The position numbers were made by a program, and so were the translations under genes. This document shows positions 8,401 to 16,681 of a DNA stretch of 64,000 bases, piece by piece. This stretch comes from Actinomyces sp. Marseille-P3109 (lineage in GTDB: Bacteria > Actinomycetota > Actinomycetes > Actinomycetales > Actinomycetaceae), in NCBI RefSeq assembly GCF_900323545.1, contig NZ_OOHN01000008.1, positions 2,180,609-2,244,608 of the forward strand, in the 5' to 3' direction. Every line of letters starts with the position of its first letter. Position 1 is the stretch's first letter. The notes under the pieces were generated by a model. It saw nothing but the letters and a program-made list of their open reading frames with translations, had not been told where the DNA came from and ran no database searches.

Positions 8401-9618
8401 TCAGGACAGGACGGCCTGCAGGTTCACCTGCGCGCTGTTCAGGATGCCGGCGGGGTCGCCCCCGGCCAGCCCCGGCAGCTCGTTGTCGAAGGCGGCGATG
8501 ACGTCAGCGACTCCTGCCGCGGACGGCACCGCCTGGGAGTACTCGACGCCGGCCAGGAAGGCCGCCTGGTCGGCGTGCTCGCCCTTCCAGGTCTCACCGG
8601 CCGGCTTGCCGGCGGGCACGGTGCCCGCCGCGGCGGCCAGGGCCACCTGCCGCTCGGCGGCCGTGAGGTACTCGACGAGCCGGACGGCGTCGGCCTTGTG
8701 CTTGGAGGCCTCGACCACGCCGTAGAAGGTGGGGAACTGCAGGGTCCCCTTGCCGCCGCTGCCGGCCGGCAGCTCGACGACCGTGTAGGAGACGCCCGAG
8801 TAGACATCCGCCAGGGTCTTCACCAGAGCCTCGGACTCCACCACCATGGCGGCCTGCCCTTCTCCGAAGGCGTCCGCGGCCGACCCGGCGGGCAGGTCCG
8901 CGCCCCAGCCGGCCGAACCGGAGGACAGGAGGTTCTTGACCTCGGTCAGTCCCGCGATGGATCCCTCGGAGGAGGCGGTCGCCTGCGCGCCGTCGGCACT
9001 GGTCAGTCCTCCGCCGCCCTGGACCAGGAAGGCGCCCACGCGCTCGTAGGAGGCGTCCAGGGCCAGTCCGACGACGCCGTCGGTCGTGAGCGTGGCGGCC
9101 ACCTGGCCGAGCTGGTCCCAGGTGATGGGGTAGTTGGCCTCGCTCAGGCCCGCCGCCGACCACAGCGAGGTGTTGATGAACAGGGCGAGGGTGGAGACGT
9201 CCCTGGGCGCCGCGCTGATCCTGCCCTGCCTGGTGGCGCTCGTCAGCAGGGCGGGGTGCGCGTCCTTCACGGCGGCCGAGTCCTTCTCCCAGGCGTGCAG
9301 GGAGCCGGCGTAGCTGGTCAACTGCGCGGGACTGAGGGTGACGACGTCGACGGTCGGGTTGGCGGTGATCCCGCGGGCGAGCTCCTGGGAGATGTCGGAG
9401 ACGGTCTTGACGTCCACCTCCACCTTGGTCTCCTTGGTGAAGGCCTGCACCGCCTTGGACAGTTCCTCCGAGGCGGCCTCACCCGCGTCGGAGACGATGA
9501 GAGCCAACTTTCCCTCCTCGGTGACCTCATCCTGGGAGGTGGAGGAGCAGGCGGCGAGTGTGGCCGAGACAGCCAGTCCCAGAGTGGTCAGGCCAAGCGT
9601 CCGGCGGGTCAGCATCAT
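8401..9618 (-). CDS. Orphan extracellular solute-binding lipoprotein (family 1 type)
   Basis: Substrate-binding protein of the ABC-importer type, presumably anchored outside the membrane. Seen in 405 residues: N-terminal LTRRTLGLTT (a twin-arginine-like pair) followed by a hydrophobic core and lipobox LAAC with lipidated Cys at 24; then a two-lobe alpha/beta layout with motifs such as VDVVTLSPAQLTSYA, AALFINTSLWSAAGLSE-like hinge sequence, FGEGQAAMVVES, and a C-terminal helix after PAGILNSAQVNLQ. These are typical of family 1 extracellular binding proteins; the ligand is unknown. AAGGAG sits just upstream of tandem ATGs (9618 and 9615). No permease or ATPase gene adjoins it, so it must work with components encoded elsewhere or act otherwise. 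Confidence 0.82.
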   Translation of the reverse strand: MMLTRRTLGLTTLGLAVSATLAACSSTSQDEVTEEGKLALIVSDAGEAASEELSKAVQAFTKETKVEVDVKTVSDISQELARGITANPTVDVVTLSPAQLTSYAGSLHAWEKDSAAVKDAHPALLTSATRQGRISAAPRDVSTLALFINTSLWSAAGLSEANYPITWDQLGQVAATLTTDGVVGLALDASYERVGAFLVQGGGGLTSADGAQATASSEGSIAGLTEVKNLLSSGSAGWGADLPAGSAADAFGEGQAAMVVESEALVKTLADVYSGVSYTVVELPAGSGGKGTLQFPTFYGVVEASKHKADAVRLVEYLTAAERQVALAAAAGTVPAGKPAGETWKGEHADQAAFLAGVEYSQAVPSAAGVADVIAAFDNELPGLAGGDPAGILNSAQVNLQAVLS

Positions 9619-9834
9619 GTGTTCTCCTTGAGGGAATCCCGGAGCATCCGGGAGCGGGGTGAGCCCGGGCCGCGGCTGCGCGCAGGAGCACGTGGCGATC
9701 GACGTCGGGTGGGGACGGCGGGCGGGCCCGTGGGGCTCGGCGGCGCCAGGACGAAGCGTAGGCCATGTTGGCGCCCCTCCCCGACCCTCGGGCCGGCCCG
9801 ACCGCAACTCCCCTCACCGGGCGCCGACCCCGCC

Positions 9835-10542
9835 TCACAGGAGATCGCGCACCGCCAGCACGACGACGCCGGTGGCCGCTGCGTCCACGAGGAACCAGGT
9901 GGCCAGCCACACTCCGGCCGGGACGCCGGTCAGCTGGGCCAGCGTGCGGTGATCCTGCTGCGGGTCACGTGAGGCGGCGACGTCGCGCAGGGAGTCCCAG
10001 GCGCCGACGATGAGGGCCAGCCCGACCCCGGCCACGACGCCGTCACGCCACGATCCGCCCCACCACCACAGCGCCCCGGTCAGGGCCGCCACCAGCAGCA
10101 CGAGGAGGACCGTGCGCACCGAACGGGACATGACCAGCAGGACCGCCAGGATGACCAGCCCGAGCAGCAGGACCGCGCTCGCCCAGCCGTGGAGCGCCAG
10201 AAGCACGACGACGGTGCCCAGGATCGCGGGGGCGGGGTAGCCGGCCCAGGAAGTGGCCACCCGGCCGGGTCCGGTCGACTTACCGGCGGTCACGGCGTGC
10301 CCGGACAGGTCCCGGCTCACGACGAAGCCGAGGAAGCGCCGCCCCACCATGAGGCCGACAGCGGCGTGGCCTGCCTCATGGACGATCGTCACCAGGGTGC
10401 GGCCCCAGCGCCGGGCGGGGCCCCAGGCCAGGACGATGATGAGGATCGCCAGCGCCGGCCACAGCACGCCGGGGTCCAGACCGACGACGCCCGAGGCGCG
10501 CGCCAGCAGATCGTTCCAGGTCTCAGTCCAGCTCAGATTCAC
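9835..10542 (-). CDS. M50-type membrane metallopeptidase
   Basis: Predicted intramembrane or membrane-associated zinc peptidase of the M50B (YUP8/peptidase M50B-like) kind. Seen: zinc-binding HEAGH at residues 55-59 within a hydrophobic helix, a preceding helix at about 28-41, and five or so further transmembrane segments (for example AILGTVVVLLALHGW and SAVLLLGLVILAVLLVM), total 235 residues. There is no PDZ domain, unlike RseP. A second metal ligand would be expected late in the protein; the D in VVGAWDSLRD is a candidate. GTG start; a CAGACT box 7 bases upstream hints at a leaderless transcript. It lies 54 bases downstream of the TetR gene on the same strand and may be co-transcribed or regulated by it. 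Confidence 0.8.
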   Translation of the reverse strand: MNLSWTETWNDLLARASGVVGLDPGVLWPALAILIIVLAWGPARRWGRTLVTIVHEAGHAAVGLMVGRRFLGFVVSRDLSGHAVTAGKSTGPGRVATSWAGYPAPAILGTVVVLLALHGWASAVLLLGLVILAVLLVMSRSVRTVLLVLLVAALTGALWWWGGSWRDGVVAGVGLALIVGAWDSLRDVAASRDPQQDHRTLAQLTGVPAGVWLATWFLVDAAATGVVVLAVRDLL

Positions 10543-10596
10543 GAACGGAAGTCTGCCAGGCCCACCCGTGCCCGCGGCAGCCCCCGGTGCACGCTG

Positions 10597-11289
10597 TCAG
10601 CCAACGGCGCTGTGACGAAGCGAACCGTGGTGACCGGTCCCCTCCAACGGCTCAGTGGCATGGGGGCTCTGGATGGTCGGGACGGCGTGCGCGGGCCGGC
10701 GGGCCCCCACCGCGCGCAGCACGAAGGCGTCCAGGGAGTCCAGGTAGGCCCGACGCCGCTCCGGCTCCGTGGGGGTCGGGCGCCCGCCCATGACGGTGGC
10801 GTGGATGAGGGGGATGACCTGCTCGGGCTCCTGGGCGGGAATGAGCCCCTGCTCCATGGCGTCGGTGAGGATCGAGGAGAGCATCTGCGACAGGAGGGCG
10901 CCGTGGGCGCGCAGGCGGCCGGCCGTCCCGCGCGAGACGGAGTCGGCCAGCGGCCCCGACGTCGGGAAGTGGAAGTGGCGGGCGATGAGGGCCTGCTGGC
11001 GCACGTAGATGCGCAGGCGGTCGATCGGGTCCTCGGTCCCGGCCAGCGCCCGGGAGAGCTCCTCGGCGTAGCGGCCGGCCTCATGCTCCATGAAGGCCAG
11101 GAGGAGGTCCTCCTTGTCCACGAAGTGGTTGTAGACGGCCGTGCGTCCCACGCCCGCATGATTGGCGACGTCGGACAGGGTGATCTTGTCGAAGCTGCGT
11201 TGGCTCATGAGCTCGGAGAGCGCTTGGAACAGCGCCGTGCGCGTGCGCTCGCGGTGCTCGGCCAGTGAGGAACCCAGGATCTTCGGCAT
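10597..11289 (-). CDS. TetR-family transcriptional regulator
   Basis: One-component ligand-responsive repressor. Seen in 230 residues: an N-terminal TetR DNA-binding domain (about residues 8-65) with helix-turn-helix ITLSDVANHAGVGRTAVYNHF followed by DKEDLLLAFMEHE, and a variable helical ligand-binding domain (about 70-190). The C-terminal ~35 residues are low complexity and may be disordered. The start is preceded by TAGGGT exactly 6 bases upstream, so the mRNA is probably leaderless. Likely targets are its own promoter and the M50 peptidase gene 54 bases downstream. The effector is unknown. Confidence 0.9.
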   Translation of the reverse strand: MPKILGSSLAEHRERTRTALFQALSELMSQRSFDKITLSDVANHAGVGRTAVYNHFVDKEDLLLAFMEHEAGRYAEELSRALAGTEDPIDRLRIYVRQQALIARHFHFPTSGPLADSVSRGTAGRLRAHGALLSQMLSSILTDAMEQGLIPAQEPEQVIPLIHATVMGGRPTPTEPERRRAYLDSLDAFVLRAVGARRPAHAVPTIQSPHATEPLEGTGHHGSLRHSAVG

Positions 11290-11295
11290 GAGGTC

Positions 11296-11301
11296 ACCCT
11301 A
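11296..11301 (-). promoter_or_regulatory. -10 box, leaderless TetR transcript
   Basis: TAGGGT on the minus strand, 6 bases before the ATG at 11289. No ribosome-binding site is present, consistent with a leaderless mRNA. If the repressor is autoregulated its operator should overlap this box. Confidence 0.5.
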
Positions 11302-11403
11302 ACCCGTGAGATGACGAGGAGGCTAGAAGTGTCAGGAAACCGACGCGCCGACGGCGTCCTGGCGGGTCGCAGGACCACAGGACCAACGGGCCAGCCGCAC
11401 GCC

Positions 11404-11901
11404 TCAGCGCCCCAGCGTCGTCACGAGCGCGTCGATGATCGGCAGGTCCGCGGGAAGCCAGGGTAGCCGGCGCAGTTGGTCGGGCGGATCGAGGCTCACC
11501 CACTCCAGCCTCTGGTGGTCGGCGCCCGCCCGCCCGCGGTCCCCGGGCCGGGCGGGCTCGGCGAGCCACACGCGCATCCGGAAACCGTGCATGGCCGGCC
11601 AGGCCACGGCGTCGTCGCCGAGTGAGGCGTCCGGCGGGGCGGGAACGGCCAGGTCGCTCGGTGGGACGAGCTCGGGCCCCAGTCGCGCTCTCAGGCCGAT
11701 CTCCTCGTCCAGCTCGCGGGCCAGGGCCTGCCTGGGCCGCTCCGCGGGCTCGACCTTGCCGCCGGGCAGCTCGAACTGCCCGGCGTGCTCGGGCGGGTAG
11801 GAGCGGGCGGCACACAGCAGCGCCGTCGGGCGCTCCAGGTGGTCCAGGACCGCGGCCGCCACGACGAGCCGGGAGGCGCCCACCGCGTCGGTGCCGCTCA
11901 C
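11404..11901 (-). CDS. NUDIX hydrolase, MutT-like
   Basis: NUDIX pyrophosphohydrolase, probably sanitising damaged nucleotides (8-oxo-dGTP type) or hydrolysing another nucleoside diphosphate derivative. The Nudix box is complete at residues 48-70: G-x5-E-x7-REL-x-EE-x-GL, seen as GKVEPAERP then ALARELDEEIGL. ELPGGKVEP and the early VVAAAVLD strand are MutT-like. The GTG start at 11901 overlaps the stop of the upstream membrane-protein gene (GTGA), so it is the last gene of the VWA/MoxR transcription unit by coupling, although its function seems unrelated. An in-frame extension further upstream is antisense-like sequence and was discarded. Confidence 0.9.
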   Translation of the reverse strand: MSGTDAVGASRLVVAAAVLDHLERPTALLCAARSYPPEHAGQFELPGGKVEPAERPRQALARELDEEIGLRARLGPELVPPSDLAVPAPPDASLGDDAVAWPAMHGFRMRVWLAEPARPGDRGRAGADHQRLEWVSLDPPDQLRRLPWLPADLPIIDALVTTLGR

Positions 11902-12905
11902 CAGGGCTTCCCCCCGTTGCCGCCGCCATTGGGTTTCGCGGTGGTCCCCGAGCTGCCGTTGTTGCGGTCGCGCAGACGCTGGGCCCGGTCGTCGGCCGGG
12001 GTCGGGGTCGGCTGGGTGCTGGGCGAGCTGGAGGCGCTCTCGCCCGGGGAGCTCGAGGCCGACGACGACGGGTCCGAGCTCGGCGTCGCCGACGGATCGG
12101 AGCTGGGCGTCGAGCTCGTGTCGCTGGAGGAGCTGGCCGACGGGTCCGAGCTGGGCGTCGCGCTGGGATCCGAGCTGGGATTCTGCGACGGGGTCGGGCT
12201 CTGCGAGGGGTTCTGCTCGGGTGGGGGCGGTACCTCGCAGGTGTCGGCGGCCTTCTTGGCAGCCTCGATGTGCTCGGTCACCGCGGTGGAATTGCCTCCC
12301 TCCTGAGCCTGGGCGGCCAGGGTGAGGTGCGCGACGTACAGGTTGGTGCGAACCGTGCACTCCGGGGAGCCGGCCTGCTTGACCTTCGTCTGGGGGTCGG
12401 ACCCTGCGGCGGGGACCTTGGTGAGGGCCCGGTTGAGGCTGGTGACCGCGGAGGTCGGGTCCTTGGCAGCGAGCTGGCCGGTCCCGAGGTTGAAGTAGAC
12501 GCGCCACTGCTCCATCCAGGGATTGATCCTGGCCACCAGGCGGTAGCGGGACAGGGCCGTGTCGTAGTGGCCGGCGGCCACGGCCCGGTTGCCGGCCAGT
12601 GAGATGAGGAAGATCGAGCCGAGCCACAGGGAGACGATGGTGGCCAGCACGGCCGGAACCGCGCCGATCCTGAGCAGCCGACGGCGCCGGAGCAGGCGGG
12701 CCCTGCGGCGTCGGGGGTCCTCTGGCTCGGAGGGGTCCTGGGCGGACGCGCCCTCGGAGGTGCTCGCGTCCGGCTCCTGGAGGTAGTTGGGCACCGCGTC
12801 AGCGCCGGCCGCCCCCGGCGCCTCGGGGCCGTAGGCGGAGACCGGCGGGCCCTCGCCCTGCCCCCGGGGGAAGGCCTCGGGCGGGTTGTTCCCCGGTGTC
12901 GTCAT
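11898..12905 (-). CDS. Single-pass membrane protein, TPR-like, in MoxR/VWA operon
   Basis: 335-residue protein that occupies the position of the BatC/TPR subunit in MoxR-VWA operons. Seen: a disordered, Pro/Glu-rich cytoplasmic segment (1-60), an Arg-rich stretch RRRRARLLRRRRLLR before one transmembrane helix (about 80-104), then an extracytoplasmic helical region (105-225) with a TPR-like pattern (GHYDTALSRYRLVARINP ... YFNLGTGQLAAKDPTSAV). It ends with a long tail rich in SSDPSATP-type repeats (about 235-315) and a Gly/Asn-rich end. Two Cys (ECTV, DTCEV) could form an extracellular disulfide. The ATG overlaps the stop of the upstream VWA gene by ATGA. Confidence 0.78.
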   Translation of the reverse strand: MTTPGNNPPEAFPRGQGEGPPVSAYGPEAPGAAGADAVPNYLQEPDASTSEGASAQDPSEPEDPRRRRARLLRRRRLLRIGAVPAVLATIVSLWLGSIFLISLAGNRAVAAGHYDTALSRYRLVARINPWMEQWRVYFNLGTGQLAAKDPTSAVTSLNRALTKVPAAGSDPQTKVKQAGSPECTVRTNLYVAHLTLAAQAQEGGNSTAVTEHIEAAKKAADTCEVPPPPEQNPSQSPTPSQNPSSDPSATPSSDPSASSSSDTSSTPSSDPSATPSSDPSSSASSSPGESASSSPSTQPTPTPADDRAQRLRDRNNGSSGTTAKPNGGGNGGKPW

Positions 12906-14008
12906 CGTCTCCCCCTTCCCGCGAGAAGACGCAGGCGGCTATCGGCTCGGATGAGGTCGATGATCTCCCACAGCAGCAGGCCGAAGGCGATGAGACCCAG
13001 GGGCCAGGTCAGGTACACCCGGGCGTTGGTCTTGGTGCGTCCGTCGGAGGTGATGGCCTTGATGTCCAGGTCGGTGAACTTGCTCGTCGGGTCGTCGCCA
13101 GATCCGCCGGTGCGGTGGAAGTAGGGAAGCCCCATGGCCTTGGCCACGCTCTGGAGCTCGTCCTCGTCGATCTTCGACACCCCGGGCCGGCCGCCCTCCC
13201 CGTCGGCGATGTAGTCGGACTGGGTGTGCTCACCAGTGGCGTCGGAGCCGTCGTAGCTGCGCATCTGGCCGCCCTCGGCAGTGCCGTAGCCCAGCACCGC
13301 GCCGCCGTCGACGACGCCGGCCAGCGACTGCCAGGAGATGCCGGCGCTGTCGGCGGCCTGCGCGCCGCGTCCGTCGTCGGTGGCCTCGCCGTCGGAGAAG
13401 ATGTAGACGAGGCGGATGTCCTTGGACTCGGACTCGTGGGACTGGGCCAGGGACTGGGCCAGCATGGGCAGCGCCACCTCCAGCGAGGAGCCGGTGGCGT
13501 GGCCCGTGACCTCCTGCTTGAGCGATCCGATCCAGGAGTCGACGGCGTTGGTGTCGTGGGTCAGCGGCAGCTCCGTGGCCGCGGCGTTGTCCAGGGCGAT
13601 GATGGAGAACCGCGAGTCGGGGAAGGCGTCGCGCACCGCGCGCATGTCCGAGCGCACCCCGTCCAGGCGGGTGGAGGCGGCCGGGTCGGTACCGTCGGGG
13701 CCCTTGCCCTGGTAGTCCTCCGCGGCCATGGACCCGGTGCGGTCCACCACCATGTAGATCTCCACGTTGGAGACGCTGATGGCCTCGCTGCCGCGGATCG
13801 CCGGTCCCGCCATCGCCAGCACGACGACGACGACGATGGCCAGGCGCCGCCACCACGCCCTCCAGGCGGCCGGCTCGGCGGCGTCACGGCGCAGGCGGCG
13901 TCGGGACACCACGAGCAGGGCCGCCATGGCGGCGGCCATGAGCACTACGAGGATCCACCAGGTGACCGGGATGAACGCGAAGTCTCCGATGACGGGAACT
14001 GGTCTCAT
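12902..14008 (-). CDS. VWA-domain membrane protein (BatB-like)
   Basis: Second of two adjacent von Willebrand factor A proteins. Seen in 368 residues: two N-terminal transmembrane helices (about 14-35 and 54-68), a VWA domain from about 82 with MIDAS motif DRTGS at 89-93 (DxTxS rather than the canonical DxSxS), a second strand RLVYIFSDGE, and a C-terminal helix LTWPLGLIAFGLLLWEIIDL followed by an Arg-rich tail. The fold places the metal-binding domain outside the membrane. The start overlaps the preceding VWA stop (ATGA). In BatA/BatB systems such proteins are thought to serve as adaptor or scaffold partners of MoxR ATPases. Confidence 0.88.
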   Translation of the reverse strand: MRPVPVIGDFAFIPVTWWILVVLMAAAMAALLVVSRRRLRRDAAEPAAWRAWWRRLAIVVVVVLAMAGPAIRGSEAISVSNVEIYMVVDRTGSMAAEDYQGKGPDGTDPAASTRLDGVRSDMRAVRDAFPDSRFSIIALDNAAATELPLTHDTNAVDSWIGSLKQEVTGHATGSSLEVALPMLAQSLAQSHESESKDIRLVYIFSDGEATDDGRGAQAADSAGISWQSLAGVVDGGAVLGYGTAEGGQMRSYDGSDATGEHTQSDYIADGEGGRPGVSKIDEDELQSVAKAMGLPYFHRTGGSGDDPTSKFTDLDIKAITSDGRTKTNARVYLTWPLGLIAFGLLLWEIIDLIRADSRLRLLAGRGRR

Positions 14009-15117
14009 GCTCGCCTCCAGGTGGTCAGCCCCAGGTAGGCCATGATCACGACGGACAGGGCGATGACGAGGGCCTGGGGGGTGTCGGTGCGCCGGGTCTG
14101 CTTGCGCCCCCCGAGCGCGTTGACCTCGGTCTTCTCCAGCTCCTTGACGATCTGCCCCCCGGTGCCGGAGTCCTCGACGTCGTAGAAGCGGCCCCTGCCC
14201 TGCTCCTCGGTGACGGTCTTGAGCTCCTCGCGGGACTCCTCGGGAGTCTGGTCGAGCTGGTACTTGGAGGACTGCTCGTCGTCGGCGCCGTAGATGGAGA
14301 ACAGGCGGATCTTGCGCTCGGCCAGGAGGTTCGCCGCGTCCGGAAGCGTGTAGATCTGCTCCTTGTCGGGGTCGATGACCTGGTTGTCGGTGGCGAAGAT
14401 GATGGAGCGGGAGCGCTCCAGGCCCTGGTTGTCGAAGGCCTGCGCGCAGGACGCCAGTCCGTCACCGGCCAGGGAGGAGCCGTTGATGCTCTTGTTCTGG
14501 GTCCCGCTGAGGGCCTCGCCGTACCTGAGCGCCTGCCTGTAGGTCGGGTTGTCGGGGTCGATGTCCAGGACGTCGCTCAGATCGTCCATCTGCTCGCGCA
14601 GCAGCTCGTAGTCGTCCGTGAGCGGCACGATGGTCTGGGCCGCGGAGTTCCAGGCCACCAGCCCCACGCGCTCGCCGTCGAAGTCCTCCAGGATCTCAGA
14701 GAAGGTCTTGAGGACGGAGGCGTCGATGTTGATCATCGACGTCGACACGTCCAGGCACAGGACGATGTCGCGGTTGGCCAGGGCGTCGGAGCGCTCGGTG
14801 ACGCGCACGGGACGACCGGCGACGGCGGAGGCGCTCAGCAGGCACACGACCAGCAGGACCGCCAGACCGGCGTGCAGCCAGCGCTGGGCCCTGATGCGGG
14901 CGCGCACTGCCGGGAGCTGGAACAGGCTCGCCGAGTTGGCCAGACGCCGCGGCGGCTCGGCGACCTGCGGCGTCGTCCAGTGGATCCAGGGCAGCCGCGA
15001 GCGCTTGCGGTCCGCACCGGTGGGGGCTCCGCCGGAGCGCCGGTCGACGATGAGGACCGCGGTGATCGCCACCACGGCGATGGCGAGGAGGATCCAGAAC
15101 AGCCAGAGCATCACCAT
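14005..15117 (-). CDS. VWA-domain membrane protein (BatA-like)
   Basis: First of two VWA proteins. Seen in 370 residues: an N-terminal helix (5-24), a second helix (about 82-100), a VWA domain with perfect MIDAS DVSTS at 123-127, further VWA strands (RVGLVAWNSAAQ, RSIIFATDNQ), and a C-terminal helix ALVIALSVVIMAYLGL. The ATG is 7 bases inside the upstream gene and its stop overlaps the next start by ATGA, so translation is coupled on both sides. Probable role: metal-dependent protein interaction subunit of the MoxR/DUF58 complex at the cytoplasmic membrane. Confidence 0.88.
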   Translation of the reverse strand: MVMLWLFWILLAIAVVAITAVLIVDRRSGGAPTGADRKRSRLPWIHWTTPQVAEPPRRLANSASLFQLPAVRARIRAQRWLHAGLAVLLVVCLLSASAVAGRPVRVTERSDALANRDIVLCLDVSTSMINIDASVLKTFSEILEDFDGERVGLVAWNSAAQTIVPLTDDYELLREQMDDLSDVLDIDPDNPTYRQALRYGEALSGTQNKSINGSSLAGDGLASCAQAFDNQGLERSRSIIFATDNQVIDPDKEQIYTLPDAANLLAERKIRLFSIYGADDEQSSKYQLDQTPEESREELKTVTEEQGRGRFYDVEDSGTGGQIVKELEKTEVNALGGRKQTRRTDTPQALVIALSVVIMAYLGLTTWRRA

Positions 15118-15632
15118 TGGGTGACCACCTCCCGTGCATGGGTGAGGGCCTCTTGCGCGGCGGCCTGCGGCTCACGGTCGAAGGAGGGCTGCTCCCACAC
15201 GGCGAGCAGCTCACCGACGTGTCCCAGCGGGTTGGTGTCCAGGGGGTGGCCCGCCTCGCGCACGCTGCGCCGACGCTCCTCCACCGAGCGCGGGCCGGAT
15301 GTGGCGGCCATGTCGAGGATCTCTGAGACCGTGGCGGTCGTGATCTCCTCGCCGCTGCGGGCCTCGGCGAAGCCGCGCAGCAGCGCCGCCAGCTCCAGGT
15401 GCAGCTCACGCAGGTCCAGCTCGCCGCCGTCCCAGCGCCGGGAGATCTCCTCCAGGCGCTCGCCCCACTGACGGCGCTCGCGAGGCGCCATCGGGATGTC
15501 GCCGACCTCGCGTGAGGTGTCCCGGCGGGTCACCAGGAAGGTGCGCAGCAGCCAGGCGCTCACCAGGAGGACTCCGACGATCATGACGACGATCATCCAC
15601 ACCGGCATGAGAACCGGGGGCAGTATCTGCAC
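15111..15632 (-). CDS. Small membrane protein at the DUF4381 position of the MoxR operon
   Basis: 173 residues with one N-terminal transmembrane helix (about 8-32, MPVWMIVVMIVGVLLVSAWLL) and a charged, helical cytoplasmic part (RREWGERLEEISRRWDGGEL-like). BatA operons commonly have a single-pass DUF4381 protein between DUF58 and the VWA genes; this has the same size, topology and place, but I cannot confirm the family by motif. GTG start 4 bases after the DUF58 stop, with GGAGG upstream. It overlaps the next gene by 7 bases. Confidence 0.78.
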   Translation of the reverse strand: MQILPPVLMPVWMIVVMIVGVLLVSAWLLRTFLVTRRDTSREVGDIPMAPRERRQWGERLEEISRRWDGGELDLRELHLELAALLRGFAEARSGEEITTATVSEILDMAATSGPRSVEERRRSVREAGHPLDTNPLGHVGELLAVWEQPSFDREPQAAAQEALTHAREVVTQW

Positions 15633-15635
15633 CGC

Positions 15636-16658
15636 TCATCGCCTCCCTCGGGCCACCGCGGCGCGCTCGCGCTGGAGGAGCTCGGCGATGGAGTCGATGA
15701 GGGTCTCCTCGGAGGAGACGACGCCGTACTCCAGGTGCCGGGCGTCGAGCACCTGCTCGACGCCGGCTCGCCACTGGTCGCGCACCACGGCGGCCTGGGC
15801 GGCCAGGTACTTGTCGGAGCGCAGGAAGGAGGGGATCTCCACCGGCAGGTCGATGTCCTGCCCGCGACCGGCCTCGGGACGCAGCGGGTCGTCGTCCTCG
15901 ATCTGGACGACGATCACCTCGTGCTGGATCGACAGGCGTCGCAGCCAGGTCGCGGCGTCGGGCTCGGGGTGGGCGGTGTCGGTGATGAGCACCACCAGGC
16001 TGCGACGGCGGTGCCAGGTGCTCACCCGCTCCATGAGTCGGGGCAGGCTGGAGGGCGGGGCTCCGGGAGCCAGCTCGAAGAAGCCTTCGGGCGCCCCGGC
16101 GACGGGCACGTCGAGGCCCTCGAAGGTACGGGCCAGCAGGGTCAGCAGGGTCTCGACATGCTTGGCACCCGAGCGCGCCGGCCGCGAGATCATACGACCG
16201 GCGTCCCCGGCCACGAGCGCCACGGAGTCGCCGCGCATCCGGGCCAGGTAGGCGAAGACCTCGGCGACCCCCAGGGCCAGGTCGCGCTTGTCCTCCCCCA
16301 AGGGTGCCATCGCGGCCATGGTCCGGCCCGTGTCCACGGCCAGGACCAGCGGCATCATGGACTCGCGCTGGTAGCGCTTGATGACCGGCTGGCCCAGTCG
16401 GGCCGAGGACTTCCAGTCGATGTCGGAGATGTCGTCCCCGGGCCGGTAGAAGGACATGTCGTCGAAGTCCTGCCCGCGCCCGACGAAGACCGACTTGTGG
16501 CGTCCGTCGAGCAGCCCGGTGGCCCGCCGCAGGGTTGGCAGGGACAGGGCCGCGCGCAGGCGCTCGATCCTCGCGCCGCGCCGTCCACCGGGCTCGGGTG
16601 CCTCGGCCCCCGGTTCACTCCGGGGCGCTCCGAGGGCGTCAGGTGGCTCCATACTCAT
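15636..16658 (-). CDS. DUF58 protein (MoxR partner)
   Basis: DUF58 family, VWA-like fold, almost always encoded next to MoxR ATPases. The defining block is intact at about residues 71-90: YRPGDDISDIDWKSSARLGQ. Further hallmarks are VLAVDTGRTM and a later SLVVLITDTAHPEP strand. 340 residues; unlike many DUF58 proteins it shows no N-terminal transmembrane pair, so it should be cytoplasmic or membrane-peripheral. It follows moxR by 23 bases. The first 30 residues are Pro/Glu-rich and probably disordered. Confidence 0.92.
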   Translation of the reverse strand: MSMEPPDALGAPRSEPGAEAPEPGGRRGARIERLRAALSLPTLRRATGLLDGRHKSVFVGRGQDFDDMSFYRPGDDISDIDWKSSARLGQPVIKRYQRESMMPLVLAVDTGRTMAAMAPLGEDKRDLALGVAEVFAYLARMRGDSVALVAGDAGRMISRPARSGAKHVETLLTLLARTFEGLDVPVAGAPEGFFELAPGAPPSSLPRLMERVSTWHRRRSLVVLITDTAHPEPDAATWLRRLSIQHEVIVVQIEDDDPLRPEAGRGQDIDLPVEIPSFLRSDKYLAAQAAVVRDQWRAGVEQVLDARHLEYGVVSSEETLIDSIAELLQRERAAVARGRR

Positions 16659-16681
16659 CGCTCAGCAGTTCCCCGCCGGAG

